A stretch of 64,000 nucleotides of DNA from Lysinibacillus fusiformis (lineage in GTDB: Bacteria > Bacillota > Bacilli > Bacillales_A > Planococcaceae): NCBI RefSeq assembly GCF_016925635.1, contig NZ_CP070490.1:248001-312000 (forward strand), read 5' to 3'. Under the pieces are notes generated by a model. That model was given only the letters and a program-made list of their open reading frames with translations, made no database searches and was not told the DNA's origin. Shown piece after piece: positions 53,789-63,414 of this stretch. The position numbers were made by a program, and so were the translations under genes. Every line of letters starts with the position of its first letter. Position 1 is the first letter of the stretch.

Positions 53789-55810
53789 TTAAGGCACCAT
53801 CCCCCTTAAATAACAGGCAAGCTGAAGCTTTAGGACATCTTCAGCATTTTGAAAAGAGATGGTTAGCTTTTCTTCGATTTTTCTCAAACGCTGATACAAC
53901 GTATTGACATGAATGTGTAGTTGTTTAGCTGTCTCCCCTACAGAGCCGTTTTGCTTAATATATACCAGCAAAGTTTCTTCCAGCAGCTGATGTTTTGTTT
54001 TTTCATTGCGCAATGGTTGGAACACTTCATTCACAAAACTCAGTAGTTCCTCCTGTGTTTGATGAATAAAGAGTCGATTCACCCCAATCTCCTGATAATG
54101 CATGATGCCCCAGCGTTGACGGGTGATCAAAAACGACAGTGCTTTATCCGCTTCATGATAACTTTTCGCTATATGGTCCATGCCCAGATACAATGAACCG
54201 ATTCCAATTTTCAACTTATTGCTTTTTACTTTTTCCCAGTTCGCTTGCAATTGCTTTACAAGTTGCAGCACTTCATTACCGATTCGTTTAAATTGACAAA
54301 GAATCGTTATTTTATGACCAAAGCCAAATACTATTGGTGCATGCTCTTGAAAATGTTTTTTAATTTCCCCAATTAATAGATGAACTTGCCTATCCATCAC
54401 TTGACTATCCATACTCGATGATAATTGAATTAAAACGACAGCATAATAGGTATTTGACTCAAGTCCGAGCTCTTCACCCTTTTTCATAAGCTGTCCAGGA
54501 TCCTTACACATTAAAAAATCATGAAATAGATTATGTGTTTTTTTATAAAACGCATCCACAATTGTTTGTTTCCGTATCATTTCTAGAGCAATAACGGAGC
54601 TAGCTTGCTCGATAATTAATTTATGAATCGATTCTAGCTCCTGTTCACTTACTTCGATAAGTAGAAAGCCAAGGATTTGACCTACACCAACAATCGGTTG
54701 AATATAGTAATCCACCCATTCATTCTCGATTTCAATTGTATAAAATGCTGGAGATTCTTTTAAATGAATGGAAGATCGTAATATGTCTACATCATCATTG
54801 TCTATCCAATGACGTGGACTTGCATAAATGGAGTCATCCATTAAATCTCTAATGACGAGTCGCAAATTCAGCATATGTCTTATTTCATTGACAATGACTT
54901 GCATACCAGCATTTTGCAAAGAAAGCTTCATAAAAGTATGGTGAATTTGATCTCGTTGCAGTAGTAATTCATTTTGAAGCTTCAAATGCTGAAACAGTTT
55001 TGAATTCGTCAATGCAATAGATACCTGATCAGAAAAACTTTCTAAAAGCTGTTTATCTTCTGTTGTTAGCAATGCATGTTCCCCATTTTGATAAATAATG
55101 ACCACACATAGTGTTTGCTCCTCAACCACAATCGGAACAGCAATAACCGATTGTAAATGCTCAAACGTATAGGCATTTAATAAATGACGTAGATTCTCTT
55201 CTGTTACAGATGAAGAAGCTTTTAGCACGTCTGTATACGAAGTCAAAATCATGGACTGGTTTTCTTTAAAGGTCTTTCCAATAATCCCTTCTCCGACCTT
55301 CATGCGCATATTTTTAATGTCCTCACCAGGTCCCCCTGCCCATGCTTTTGGTACAAGTGCTGCTTCGCTTTCCTCATACATCCACAGTACCCCAAAATCT
55401 GCAGCCGGTATAACAGATAGCGCATTCTCTAAAATCGTGGTCAGTAGAATATGAATATCGTTTAAAACGGAAATTTCCCGTATACTTTCCATCATTTTCT
55501 CCCGAATAAATTGTTCTTTCTCCAGCATTAATTCTAAGTAATATGCATGAAGTACTGTTTCGATAATTTGTTGCTCCGTTGCTAATAGCACTCTATTAAT
55601 CCGAATGACCAAACGTCCCCTTTCATGGAATTCGAAGAAATAATCATGAAAACCTGCCACTTTCTTGTCATAAGAAGGTGGCAGATGATTTTCTACCCCT
55701 TGAGAAAGCACCAGAGAAAAACGATCCTCATTAATATTTTTCCATACTTGAAATTGTGTTAACTTGCAAAAATCAAAGAGGAATTGTTGTAGTCTATCTA
55801 CTATCGTCAT
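53789..55810 (-). CDS. PucR/CdaR-type transcriptional regulator with GAF domain
   Basis: 673 residues from the ATG at 55810 (GTGAGGTA upstream). A GAF domain (about 150-290, LHDIHILLTTILENALSVI to VIVEEQTLCVVIIYQNG) is followed by a GGDEF-like/PucR middle region, and the C-terminal helix-turn-helix of the PucR type: LLEETLLVYIKQNGSVGETA, then LHIHVNTLYQRLRKIEE. PucR-family proteins respond to nitrogen or catabolic metabolites. Divergent to the MFS gene (138 bases), so it probably regulates the transporter-hydrolase operon. Confidence 0.88.
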   Translation of the reverse strand: MTIVDRLQQFLFDFCKLTQFQVWKNINEDRFSLVLSQGVENHLPPSYDKKVAGFHDYFFEFHERGRLVIRINRVLLATEQQIIETVLHAYYLELMLEKEQFIREKMMESIREISVLNDIHILLTTILENALSVIPAADFGVLWMYEESEAALVPKAWAGGPGEDIKNMRMKVGEGIIGKTFKENQSMILTSYTDVLKASSSVTEENLRHLLNAYTFEHLQSVIAVPIVVEEQTLCVVIIYQNGEHALLTTEDKQLLESFSDQVSIALTNSKLFQHLKLQNELLLQRDQIHHTFMKLSLQNAGMQVIVNEIRHMLNLRLVIRDLMDDSIYASPRHWIDNDDVDILRSSIHLKESPAFYTIEIENEWVDYYIQPIVGVGQILGFLLIEVSEQELESIHKLIIEQASSVIALEMIRKQTIVDAFYKKTHNLFHDFLMCKDPGQLMKKGEELGLESNTYYAVVLIQLSSSMDSQVMDRQVHLLIGEIKKHFQEHAPIVFGFGHKITILCQFKRIGNEVLQLVKQLQANWEKVKSNKLKIGIGSLYLGMDHIAKSYHEADKALSFLITRQRWGIMHYQEIGVNRLFIHQTQEELLSFVNEVFQPLRNEKTKHQLLEETLLVYIKQNGSVGETAKQLHIHVNTLYQRLRKIEEKLTISFQNAEDVLKLQLACYLRGMVP

Positions 55811-55948
55811 GCTGAAATACCTCACTTTATATGGATAAACATCTACATTTATTAGATTTATTATATGAAAACACACATTGTTAGAAAAGTCTAAATTTTT
55901 TATACTTTGCAATATAAACAAATCCACTATTGCTAGGAGGAAAAAACA

Positions 55949-57187
55949 ATGACAACAACTGCTAAAAATGCTAGATATCTTGTAATTGCTATGTTGTTTC
56001 TAGGGTGGTCATTAGGGAACTTTGATCGTTTCATTATTAACTTCGCCATTCTCGATATTTCAAAGGAATTACAATTGACTGAATCATTAACGGGCATTGT
56101 TTTAAGTAGCTTTTTTGCTGGTTATGCCTTAATGCAAATTCCAGGTGGCTGGTTAGCTGATCGATTTGGCTATCGAAAGGTGCTCATATCAACGATCTTA
56201 GTTTGGTCCATCTTCACTGTCTTAACGGGTGCTGCCTGGTCGTTTCTATCAATCATTGTAATTCGATTCCTATTCGGTGTAGGTGAAGGAAGCTATTTCC
56301 CAGCTGCCTCTAAGGGCATTGCCAATTGGTTCCCGGTTGATGAACGTAGTAAAGCCATGTCTATTATGTTAACATCTGGCTCAATTATGGGCGTTGTGGC
56401 ACCGATTGTAGGAACATACCTAATGCTAGCACTTGGTTGGCGAGATATTTTCTACATTGTAGGCGCACTAGGTATTGTTGTTGCACTTAGTTTCTTCTTC
56501 TTAGTGAAGGAAAAAAATACACCTGCGACAGAGCAAGTAAAGGCACAAACTTCAAAAGCTCCATTAAGAGACGTCTTAAAGACACCAATGATTTGGAAGC
56601 TGTTTATTGCCTATTTCAGTATTTATGCAGTGAACTGGGGCTTAACATCTTGGATGCCAACGTATTTATCTAAAGTAAAAGGGTTAGAATTGACTGCTGT
56701 TGGTATCTATTCAGCTATTCCTCCATTTATTGGAATCTTCGCTATGCTTTGTAGCGGTTATGTGCTAGATAAAATGCCTCAAGGACGAGATAAGCTGGTC
56801 GCTGGCATTTTTGCCATTATTGCAGGTATAGGGCTATTATTCATGGCGAATGCACCAAGCATGCTCATATTTACGGTATGTCAAAGTGTCGTGACGGTCA
56901 TGCTGTCCTTTAATATTATTTTAATAACATCTGTTCCACTGAAAATTTTACCAGAGGCAGTAGTAGGAACAGCAAATGGCTTTATTAATACAGGCGCTCA
57001 ATTCGCAGGGGTACTTACACCAATGCTGATTGGTTTTTTAGTGGAAGCTTTTGGTGGTTCTTATAGTGCTGCATTCACAATGCTGATTGGCTTTACAATT
57101 GTGTGTGCTGTGTCATTATTTATGATCCGCCCGAATAAAAATACGGTTGTGTTGAATTCCCCTTCTATAAATGAAATCATCGACTAA
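55949..57187 (+). CDS. MFS transporter, anion:cation symporter-like
   Basis: 412 residues with 12 transmembrane segments. Opens MTTTAKNARYLVIAMLFLGW; the loop 2-3 signature is GGWLADRFGYRKVL. The segment GNFDRFIINFAIL is typical of the ACS family that carries organic acids such as glucarate, phthalate and aromatic conjugates. TAGGAGGAAAAA supports the start. Just upstream (13 bases) of the AbgB-like hydrolase, it probably imports that enzyme's substrate. Confidence 0.88.
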   Translation: MTTTAKNARYLVIAMLFLGWSLGNFDRFIINFAILDISKELQLTESLTGIVLSSFFAGYALMQIPGGWLADRFGYRKVLISTILVWSIFTVLTGAAWSFLSIIVIRFLFGVGEGSYFPAASKGIANWFPVDERSKAMSIMLTSGSIMGVVAPIVGTYLMLALGWRDIFYIVGALGIVVALSFFFLVKEKNTPATEQVKAQTSKAPLRDVLKTPMIWKLFIAYFSIYAVNWGLTSWMPTYLSKVKGLELTAVGIYSAIPPFIGIFAMLCSGYVLDKMPQGRDKLVAGIFAIIAGIGLLFMANAPSMLIFTVCQSVVTVMLSFNIILITSVPLKILPEAVVGTANGFINTGAQFAGVLTPMLIGFLVEAFGGSYSAAFTMLIGFTIVCAVSLFMIRPNKNTVVLNSPSINEIID

Positions 57188-57200
57188 GGAGTGATAGTTT

Positions 57201-58646
57201 ATGAGTTTAACAGACAAAATTGCACACTATATTGATCAAAAAAGCGGGCTATATAAAAATGTAAGCGATCGCATTTGGGACTATGCGGAAACAAGATTTG
57301 ATGAGGTTCGCTCAGCCGATTTATTATGTAAAACGTTAGAGAATGAAGGGTTTCAAGTCGAAAGAGGCGTTACAAATCTTGAAACAGGCTTCATTGCAAC
57401 CTTTGGAAATGGAAAGCCAGTGATCGCTATACTTGGTGAATATGATGCACTTGCAGAGTTAAGTCAACAGGCAGGGAGCGCGAACTATGAGCCAATCATC
57501 CAAAATGGCAATGGTCATGGCTGTGGTCATAACCTATTAGGTGTCGGGGCACTTGCAGGAGCCATTGCTACAAAACAGTACTTGGAGGACCATAACTTAG
57601 CCGGAACTGTAAAATATTTTGGCTGCCCTGCCGAAGAAAGTGGCTACGGCAAATCCTTTTTGGCTAGAGATGGGTATTTTAAAGATGTAGATGTTGCCTT
57701 TTCTTGGCATCCTGGCACAGTCAATGCCATTATGCATGCTAGAGCCAATGCGGTTATTAACGCTACATTTAAATTTAAAGGACGCAGTTCACACGCTGCT
57801 GCCACCCCTCATTTAGGAAGAAGTGCATTAGACGCAGTAGAGTTAATGAATGTTGGAGTAAATTATTTACGAGAACATATCGTAGATGAAGCAAGAATCC
57901 ACTATGCCGTGACCAATACAGGTGGACTTGCGCCAAATGTTGTACAAGCTGAGGCTGAAGTGACTTACTTGATTCGCGCACCAAAACCAAATCAAGTAAA
58001 AGACTTATATCAACGTGTCCTCAATTGTGCAAAGGGTGCTGCTTTAATGACCGAAACAACGGTAGAAGAGCAAATTGTGGGATCTTGCCATAATTTAATT
58101 CCTAACAAAACATTGGAGAAGGTTATGCATCAGCATATGGAGGACTTAGGTAGCGCTAAAATCACAGAAGATGATATTCATTTTGCTAAGGAAATCTATC
58201 ATACACTCTCCGACGAAGAAAAGAATGTAGCAGCTTTACAGGTTGGTAAAGAAGCGGCGCAAATTCTCATTGACAAGCCTATTGTTGATTTTCTTGCCCC
58301 TCTTCCAGAAGAACCATTTTTCATGGGTGGCTCAACCGATGTGGCGGATGTCAGCTGGAATGTTCCAACTGCCCAATGCACGACAGCCACATGGGCATTC
58401 GGAACACCATTCCATACATGGCAGGCTGTCGCACAAGGAAAATCAGCCTATGCTCATGAGGCAACACTGCTTGCTGGCAAGGCGATTGCTTGTACAGCGA
58501 TCTCAGCTCTGGAAAATCCGTCATTAATCGAAGACGCAAAGGCCGAGTTAGTGGAGCGTCTTGATGGTGAAACGTATGAAGCCCTAATTCCTCAAGACTT
58601 AGTGCCCCCTAAAGCAATTCAAGCAACAGCTGTTATCATGGCATAA
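57201..58646 (+). CDS. M20 amidohydrolase, AbgB-like
   Basis: 481 residues. M20/AbgB family amidohydrolase; the metal-binding GHGCGHNLLGVGAL and the catalytic glutamate pair in CPAEESGYGKSF are visible, and the inserted dimerisation domain contains KGRSSHAAATPH. AbgB is a subunit of p-aminobenzoyl-glutamate hydrolase in E. coli, paired with AbgA; no abgA is present here, so the enzyme probably works alone and may cleave another aromatic amide. Preceded by AAGGAGTG. A terminator hairpin follows the stop. Confidence 0.85.
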   Translation: MSLTDKIAHYIDQKSGLYKNVSDRIWDYAETRFDEVRSADLLCKTLENEGFQVERGVTNLETGFIATFGNGKPVIAILGEYDALAELSQQAGSANYEPIIQNGNGHGCGHNLLGVGALAGAIATKQYLEDHNLAGTVKYFGCPAEESGYGKSFLARDGYFKDVDVAFSWHPGTVNAIMHARANAVINATFKFKGRSSHAAATPHLGRSALDAVELMNVGVNYLREHIVDEARIHYAVTNTGGLAPNVVQAEAEVTYLIRAPKPNQVKDLYQRVLNCAKGAALMTETTVEEQIVGSCHNLIPNKTLEKVMHQHMEDLGSAKITEDDIHFAKEIYHTLSDEEKNVAALQVGKEAAQILIDKPIVDFLAPLPEEPFFMGGSTDVADVSWNVPTAQCTTATWAFGTPFHTWQAVAQGKSAYAHEATLLAGKAIACTAISALENPSLIEDAKAELVERLDGETYEALIPQDLVPPKAIQATAVIMA

Positions 58647-58651
58647 CTGCC

Positions 58652-58687
58652 AATAAGACTTTCTATTGTTTGATAGAAAGTCTTATT
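58652..58687 (+). terminator. left terminator duplicate of repeat copy C
   Basis: AATAAGACTTTCTAT pairs with ATAGAAAGTCTTATT after the AbgB stop. The 36-base hairpin recurs, identical, at 59223-59258. Confidence 0.85.
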
Positions 58688-59222
58688 CATGTTGTTGAAA
58701 AAAGATAATGTCAACGGCAGAAAAAGCAACTTGGCAAGGTGAGGGGTTGATTTCCGTTCCGCCAGCATCCTTTCCAGGGGGCGTCCGATGAGCCGCTTCA
58801 CTCACTTCCGTTCGCTCCAGGGTCTCCTCTGTGACGCTAAATCCCCTTGGAGTGACGCTGGCTCCACTCCAATCAACCATTCTGCAAAGTGTCTTTACTT
58901 TTTTCATAGTAGCGATCAAATCGCCCATTATCTGTATTCTTAGCGGGGATAAGCTCTTATTTTCAGTGTGGAGAAGGATGCGTGACAACACCCTTCCATA
59001 AAGAGTAGTGAGCACCTTCACTTTATTTGAAAACCTTTGCTAAAAAGTTAGTGGGTTGAAGTGGAAGGCTACTTGACTCCCGTGGGATAGCGAGACAGGC
59101 GAGCCCCTGCACGGAGCGGGAGCGGAGGAAGCGGCTCGGCGCTCGCCCACAGGAAAGCAAGTAGCCTGCAACGGAAATCCATTTCTACCTTTCAATTGAC
59201 TGTTTTGTTTTTCAACACTAAG
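58688..59222. repeat. composite inverted-palindrome element, copy C (535 bp)
   Basis: Same architecture: left unit 58745-58878 (134 bp), right unit 59054-59180 (127 bp), AT-rich spacer of 175 bp, TGTTGAAAAA-type ends. Left units of copies A and C are clearly very similar by eye. It lies between two convergent genes and duplicates the terminator exactly. Confidence 0.9.
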
Positions 59223-59258
59223 AATAAGACTTTCTATTGTTTGATAGAAAGTCTTATT
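59223..59258 (-). terminator. right terminator duplicate of repeat copy C
   Basis: A 36-base hairpin identical to 58652-58687. It lies 12 bases after the stop of the NCS2-like permease and serves that gene; a T-run is present on the plus strand as well. Confidence 0.9.
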
Positions 59259-59270
59259 TTTATAGGCACT

Positions 59271-60812
59271 CTATTCACTTAAATTTTGTGCAGGGTCTTT
59301 CCGATCAACAAAATATTTGTAAAGGAATAAGCCTGTAACCATTAAGTATGCATAGACAAACTGCATCAGTTCAGGTTGAGCAATTCCTACTGTAGGTGCA
59401 TGAATAATTCCAAAGAAGGATAGTATTGCGGCAATAAAGGCAAATATTGCAGCACGTAATGGCTTACCTAATATAGCAAAAATGGTGATTGAGCCCCAAA
59501 TTAAACTACTAAGTGGTGCACCATTACCTAAATGAATTAGTCCATTATAATAGACGCCTTTCCCTAGCAGTGTATCTATACCGACAGAAGCCGCTGATGT
59601 TCCTGCAGCTGAAAAAATATTATTAGCCATTGTTAAGGCCCAGTTGGCAATCCAAGGGAATAATGTAATGAAAATAACAGGTACTTCTAAACTTGGTGTT
59701 TCGCGGACTACTTGGTTCGCTGTCACAATTCCTACATAAACAAGAATTGGTACAATGGCTACCACTGGTATTATCGCTAGTAGTAATTCTCCAACTCCAA
59801 ACAAGCAAATAATGAGCATTGTAAAGCCTGAGGCAATTGTATAACCGATGCCAGCTCCCATTGCCTTCCATCCAGCATGTCCAATGTAGACTGTAACAGG
59901 AAATGGATTTCCAGAAAAAGCGCCAATGCTTGAAGCCACGCCATTCACTAACATCACATTGCGCGTATTATAGGGGTCCCCTGCCGCATGAGCACTTTCG
60001 ATGTTTTCTAAATCAAAAATATAGTTTGCTAAACCTAAAGGAATGGCAGATGCTAAATAGGGTAAAGCATAGGGAATTGCTTGGAATAACCCGACAATAT
60101 GTACCTCTGGCGGATTAAAGCCTAAATTTGAAAGGGCTGCTGTAATTGCCTCAGGACTCTGTAAACCAAACACCCACGCAAGAGCAGTCCCAGAAGCAAG
60201 CAGTAAAAACCCTGTTGGAATTTTCTTAAAGATCGGTGATTTCCCAAACCAGTTGATAAAAATAATCACTAATACAACAAATGCCACAATAGGTGTTTCA
60301 AATGACTGTAGCATGGGGTTCATAGCTAGCAATAATAAACCTAGTCCCGATAAACAGGACAACAGCACTGTTCTAGGAATTAGTTTACGCAGTAAGTCTC
60401 CTAGAAACGACCCAACAACCAAAATCATTGCTTCAAAGAAACACCAAACTAAGCCAATTTGAATAGCAAGATTAGCATCTTCAGTTTCTCTAAAGACGGG
60501 AATCAATACTAAAAACGTAACTGTAAAAATAGATGGAGCACTCGGCCCAGATGGTAAAGCCGTGACATCGGTTCTCCCCGTTTTCTTAGCCAGCTGCTGC
60601 GCAAACCAAGTGTAGGCAATGCTCGCAAGGAAAATGGCCAGGCCAAATGCAGGGACAACCCTTCCATAAACAAGATCATCTGGAAAACCTACAACAAATA
60701 AAAGTAGTGAAGCCATCGTCAACAAATTCGTTAAATTGTTAGCTAATAAACCAAAATATCCTGCCCAATCGCCTCGTTTCCAAAGCATTTCTTTAAATGA
60801 CACTTGATTCAT
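59271..60812 (-). CDS. NCS2/AzgA-like nucleobase permease
   Basis: 513 residues with about 12-13 transmembrane segments. The opening WAGYFGLLANNLTNLLTMAS and the segment TALPSGPSAPSIFTV resemble the AzgA-like branch of NCS2 carriers, which take up purines such as adenine and hypoxanthine. The substrate is inferred only from family resemblance. Transcribed toward the AbgB gene. A cre-like palindrome lies about 115 bases upstream, so CcpA control is possible. Confidence 0.8.
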   Translation of the reverse strand: MNQVSFKEMLWKRGDWAGYFGLLANNLTNLLTMASLLLFVVGFPDDLVYGRVVPAFGLAIFLASIAYTWFAQQLAKKTGRTDVTALPSGPSAPSIFTVTFLVLIPVFRETEDANLAIQIGLVWCFFEAMILVVGSFLGDLLRKLIPRTVLLSCLSGLGLLLLAMNPMLQSFETPIVAFVVLVIIFINWFGKSPIFKKIPTGFLLLASGTALAWVFGLQSPEAITAALSNLGFNPPEVHIVGLFQAIPYALPYLASAIPLGLANYIFDLENIESAHAAGDPYNTRNVMLVNGVASSIGAFSGNPFPVTVYIGHAGWKAMGAGIGYTIASGFTMLIICLFGVGELLLAIIPVVAIVPILVYVGIVTANQVVRETPSLEVPVIFITLFPWIANWALTMANNIFSAAGTSAASVGIDTLLGKGVYYNGLIHLGNGAPLSSLIWGSITIFAILGKPLRAAIFAFIAAILSFFGIIHAPTVGIAQPELMQFVYAYLMVTGLFLYKYFVDRKDPAQNLSE

Positions 60813-61196
60813 GTTTATCTCCCCTTTACTCGTGTATTGAGTAATTCAAATAAACCTATTTCCACTTTTAGCAAAAAAGGATGAATGTGCACATCTAGTA
60901 AACGCATTGTACTTCTTCATTTCATAGAAAGCGCTTTCTTGTCACTATTGTAAATTTTTCATTATATACCGTCATTAGCTATATAAACCAAAATAAGTTC
61001 CCCTCTGTTGTGCATTATGTACTGTAAATAATGACTATTTTCAACGAAATCGGGTAATAAAAAATGAAATACATGTAATCTATACTTTCTCGGAAAACAA
61101 TCTTTTTAAAAATTTTTAAAAAAATTAAAACTTTTTCAATTGGTAAAACGTCTAATAATTGGTAACAGAAGTTAACCTAAAGGAGAATTGATAAAT
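60813..61196. other. divergent promoter region of the permease and the repeat protein
   Basis: No open frame. Contains the cre-like palindrome at 60926-60939 and, just before the repeat-protein gene, two direct copies of AATTGGTAA (61138-61146 and 61157-61165), 19 bases apart, which may be a binding site. Confidence 0.4.
60926..60939. promoter_or_regulatory. cre-like site (CcpA) upstream of the permease
   Basis: AGAAAGCGCTTTCT is a perfect 14-bp palindrome matching the B. subtilis cre core TGAAAGCGCTTTCA except for the outer bases. It lies about 115 bases upstream of the permease start. Confidence 0.45.
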
Positions 61197-62324
61197 ATGA
61201 AAAAACCTGCTAAAAAAACATGGATATTGGCTTCAGCACTAACACTTGGGATGGCCGTATTAACACCGCTTCAAGCTGGTGCAACATCTGTTGATACAAC
61301 CAATAATGTAACGATTCAAATAGAACAAAAAATAACAGGTACCATTAAATATTTTGATGGTAGTAGCATTACCCTTAAAGGAACAGATGGAAAAAACTAC
61401 TTCATTGGTTTGTATAAGTTCTCTGATAAGCAAATTGAGCAATTAAAGCTAAGGGAGGGGCAGGAAATTTCAGTTGAGGGTAGTATTTTGAAAGATTACT
61501 CAGACTTCTTTACCTTTGAAGTATATAAAAAAAGCTTACCTAAAGAAGTCACAAAAGAAGAATTAGTCCAACTAGAAAAGCTCTTTTCTGACATAAAAAA
61601 GGCTGAAAAAGAAGAGAATTATGAGGAAATGGAACGAATCTATGAGGCGATGGATAACATCACAAGACCTTATGAATTAGCAAATTGGCAACCTGAGCCA
61701 TTTGAAGAATTTATCAATGAAGCGGCATTCGCTGAAAAAAATATCGTTATCAAAGCGCAAGATAAAGAACAGCTAAAAACACTTTATAGTAACTGGATTA
61801 AGTATGTAAAAGAAAATAAAACGGATGAGGCATCAGAAAACATTGATAAAATTTTCACTATTCTTGAACCTTATTACCAAGAATTATATCCTCCATTAAC
61901 TTTTGAAGAGTACATGGCAGATATGAACGTCGATTTAACAAAAGAGGAACTTGCAAAACTTAAAACCCTCTATGAAGAGGCACAAAAAGCTGAAAAAGAT
62001 AAAGACGATGAGTTGGCCATGAAGAAATGGGATCAATTCTATGAAATACTTCGCCCACACTTTAAGCCTGTTCCCTTCGAGGAATATATGACAGATATCG
62101 AATTCAGCATTAGTAATGCGGATTACGCAAAATTAAAACAACACTATGAAGAAGCAGTTGCCCTTGAACAAAAGGGTGAAGATGAAAAAGCTGGCGAGCA
62201 ATGGGAAGCCTTCTACAAAATTTTAGACCCTTACTACGAAGCTAATAGAGAAATTCTCATCTCAGCATCTAAATTAACATTTAACGGGCAAGATTTACTT
62301 CCAGAGCCAGAACAAACTAAATAA
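61197..62324 (+). CDS. secreted protein with OB-like module and helical repeats
   Basis: 375 residues from the ATG at 61197 (AAAGGAG upstream; TTG at 61188 is too close to the binding site). Signal peptide at 1-30. An OB-like module (GTIKYFDGSSITLKGTDGKN to GQEISVEGSIL) follows. Then about four repeats of roughly 60 residues, each with a PFEEY or PLTFEEYM start, a Leu-rich helix and a Tyr-Pro end: EPFEEFINEAAFAEKNIVIK, PLTFEEYMADMNVDLTKEEL, PVPFEEYMTDIEFSISNADY, and the first, KEVTKEELVQLEKLFSDIKK. The repeats are acidic. A terminator follows. Function unknown. Confidence 0.7.
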   Translation: MKKPAKKTWILASALTLGMAVLTPLQAGATSVDTTNNVTIQIEQKITGTIKYFDGSSITLKGTDGKNYFIGLYKFSDKQIEQLKLREGQEISVEGSILKDYSDFFTFEVYKKSLPKEVTKEELVQLEKLFSDIKKAEKEENYEEMERIYEAMDNITRPYELANWQPEPFEEFINEAAFAEKNIVIKAQDKEQLKTLYSNWIKYVKENKTDEASENIDKIFTILEPYYQELYPPLTFEEYMADMNVDLTKEELAKLKTLYEEAQKAEKDKDDELAMKKWDQFYEILRPHFKPVPFEEYMTDIEFSISNADYAKLKQHYEEAVALEQKGEDEKAGEQWEAFYKILDPYYEANREILISASKLTFNGQDLLPEPEQTK

Positions 62325-62330
62325 AATTTC

Positions 62331-62366
62331 AAGGGCCCTCCTATTGGTTTAGGAGTGGCCCTTTTT
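62331..62366 (+). terminator. intrinsic terminator after the repeat protein
   Basis: AAGGGCC and GGCCCTT form the outer stem, CTCCTA and TAGGAG the inner one, followed by five Ts. Confidence 0.9.
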
Positions 62367-62418
62367 GAAGTGACAATTTTGTCATGTTATCCGTGAAATA
62401 GTCATGTTAATCGATGGT

Positions 62419-63414
62419 TTACCCTAGAGAAATATTAATACTGGGGAGCGGAACTAGCTCTTTCCGCTCTAATGTTTTTTCATCTATAATTCTTATAGTG
62501 GGTGTGATGACTAGCGTTCGAATAGAAGGATCAGGTATAAAAACCTCAATATAGCCCTTTACTCGCCCTGAATCGCTTTTGATGGTTGTTGTTCCTACAT
62601 TTTCATATATATTTCCAAGATTATCTTGTATGTCCACCATTAAAAATTCTGTATCCCAATCTAGATTGCCCTCAAAATAAAGAGTGGTTATATATTTTCC
62701 CGCTGTTATTTGATTACATAATAACTGGTATTGTTCATTACCAAATGGTATATTTACTTTTTTCGAATAGGCTCCGGTTGGTGTAAGTTCTAGTTGAAAG
62801 TTCCATAATCCTTCCACAAGGGTCGTATTCTCGATACCCTTAAAATCTTTAGGACGCCATTGAACATTTATCGTTTCATCAATCACTTTGTCTGAAATTC
62901 TCGCCGTAAACATACCAATCCAAGTATCATCATTCTTTTTAATGATTTGATGACTACGTACGTCTAAGTTGTTTCCGTTGACTTCTAAATCACCACTCCA
63001 AAATAGCGGGGGTTCATTTATCGGTTCTTCGTGCTTCACTTCATAACTAACCGATACAATCGTTCCATCGAAAAAAGCCTCAGCTAATTCAATGGAAGTG
63101 CCGTTACTTTCGTCTATTTGATTAATGATTGTTGCATAATCACTAAATACTTGTAATTGAGGATTATCATTGCTTTTTAATAGCTGCTGTACAATCGGTA
63201 AACGATTAGCCACGGCTGGTAGCCAAATGACACTACTAGTAAAAATGAATGTCAACATGGCGACCACACTAACCCATTTCCATTTTTTAAGTGCATCCTT
63301 CTTGCTTGAAGTTGATCGTAAAACACTTTTTTCAATATTACTCTTTTCCCAATCAGATAATTCAACTGCTTCAATCTCTTCAACATCTAATTTGATAAAG
63401 TCCTTTTCGTTCAT
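62419..63414 (-). CDS. anti-sigma factor-like protein, DUF4179 family
   Basis: 331 residues. The N-terminal 50 residues are cytoplasmic and would bind the sigma factor; one transmembrane span is at about 49-67. The extracytoplasmic part begins with the DUF4179 pattern (around VANRLPIVQQLLKS, then YATIINQIDESNGTSIELAE) and continues as beta-rich domains. The ATG directly follows the sigma stop codon (TAAATG) with GGGAGG in the sigma tail, so the pair is translationally coupled. It likely holds the sigma factor inactive until an envelope signal. Confidence 0.8.
   Translation of the reverse strand: MNEKDFIKLDVEEIEAVELSDWEKSNIEKSVLRSTSSKKDALKKWKWVSVVAMLTFIFTSSVIWLPAVANRLPIVQQLLKSNDNPQLQVFSDYATIINQIDESNGTSIELAEAFFDGTIVSVSYEVKHEEPINEPPLFWSGDLEVNGNNLDVRSHQIIKKNDDTWIGMFTARISDKVIDETINVQWRPKDFKGIENTTLVEGLWNFQLELTPTGAYSKKVNIPFGNEQYQLLCNQITAGKYITTLYFEGNLDWDTEFLMVDIQDNLGNIYENVGTTTIKSDSGRVKGYIEVFIPDPSIRTLVITPTIRIIDEKTLERKELVPLPSINISLG

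Noticed and set aside
33133-59258. Composite copies as insertion sequences with a transposase
   Set aside because: None of the three cores contains a plausible transposase or reverse transcriptase frame, so any mobility would have to be supplied in trans.
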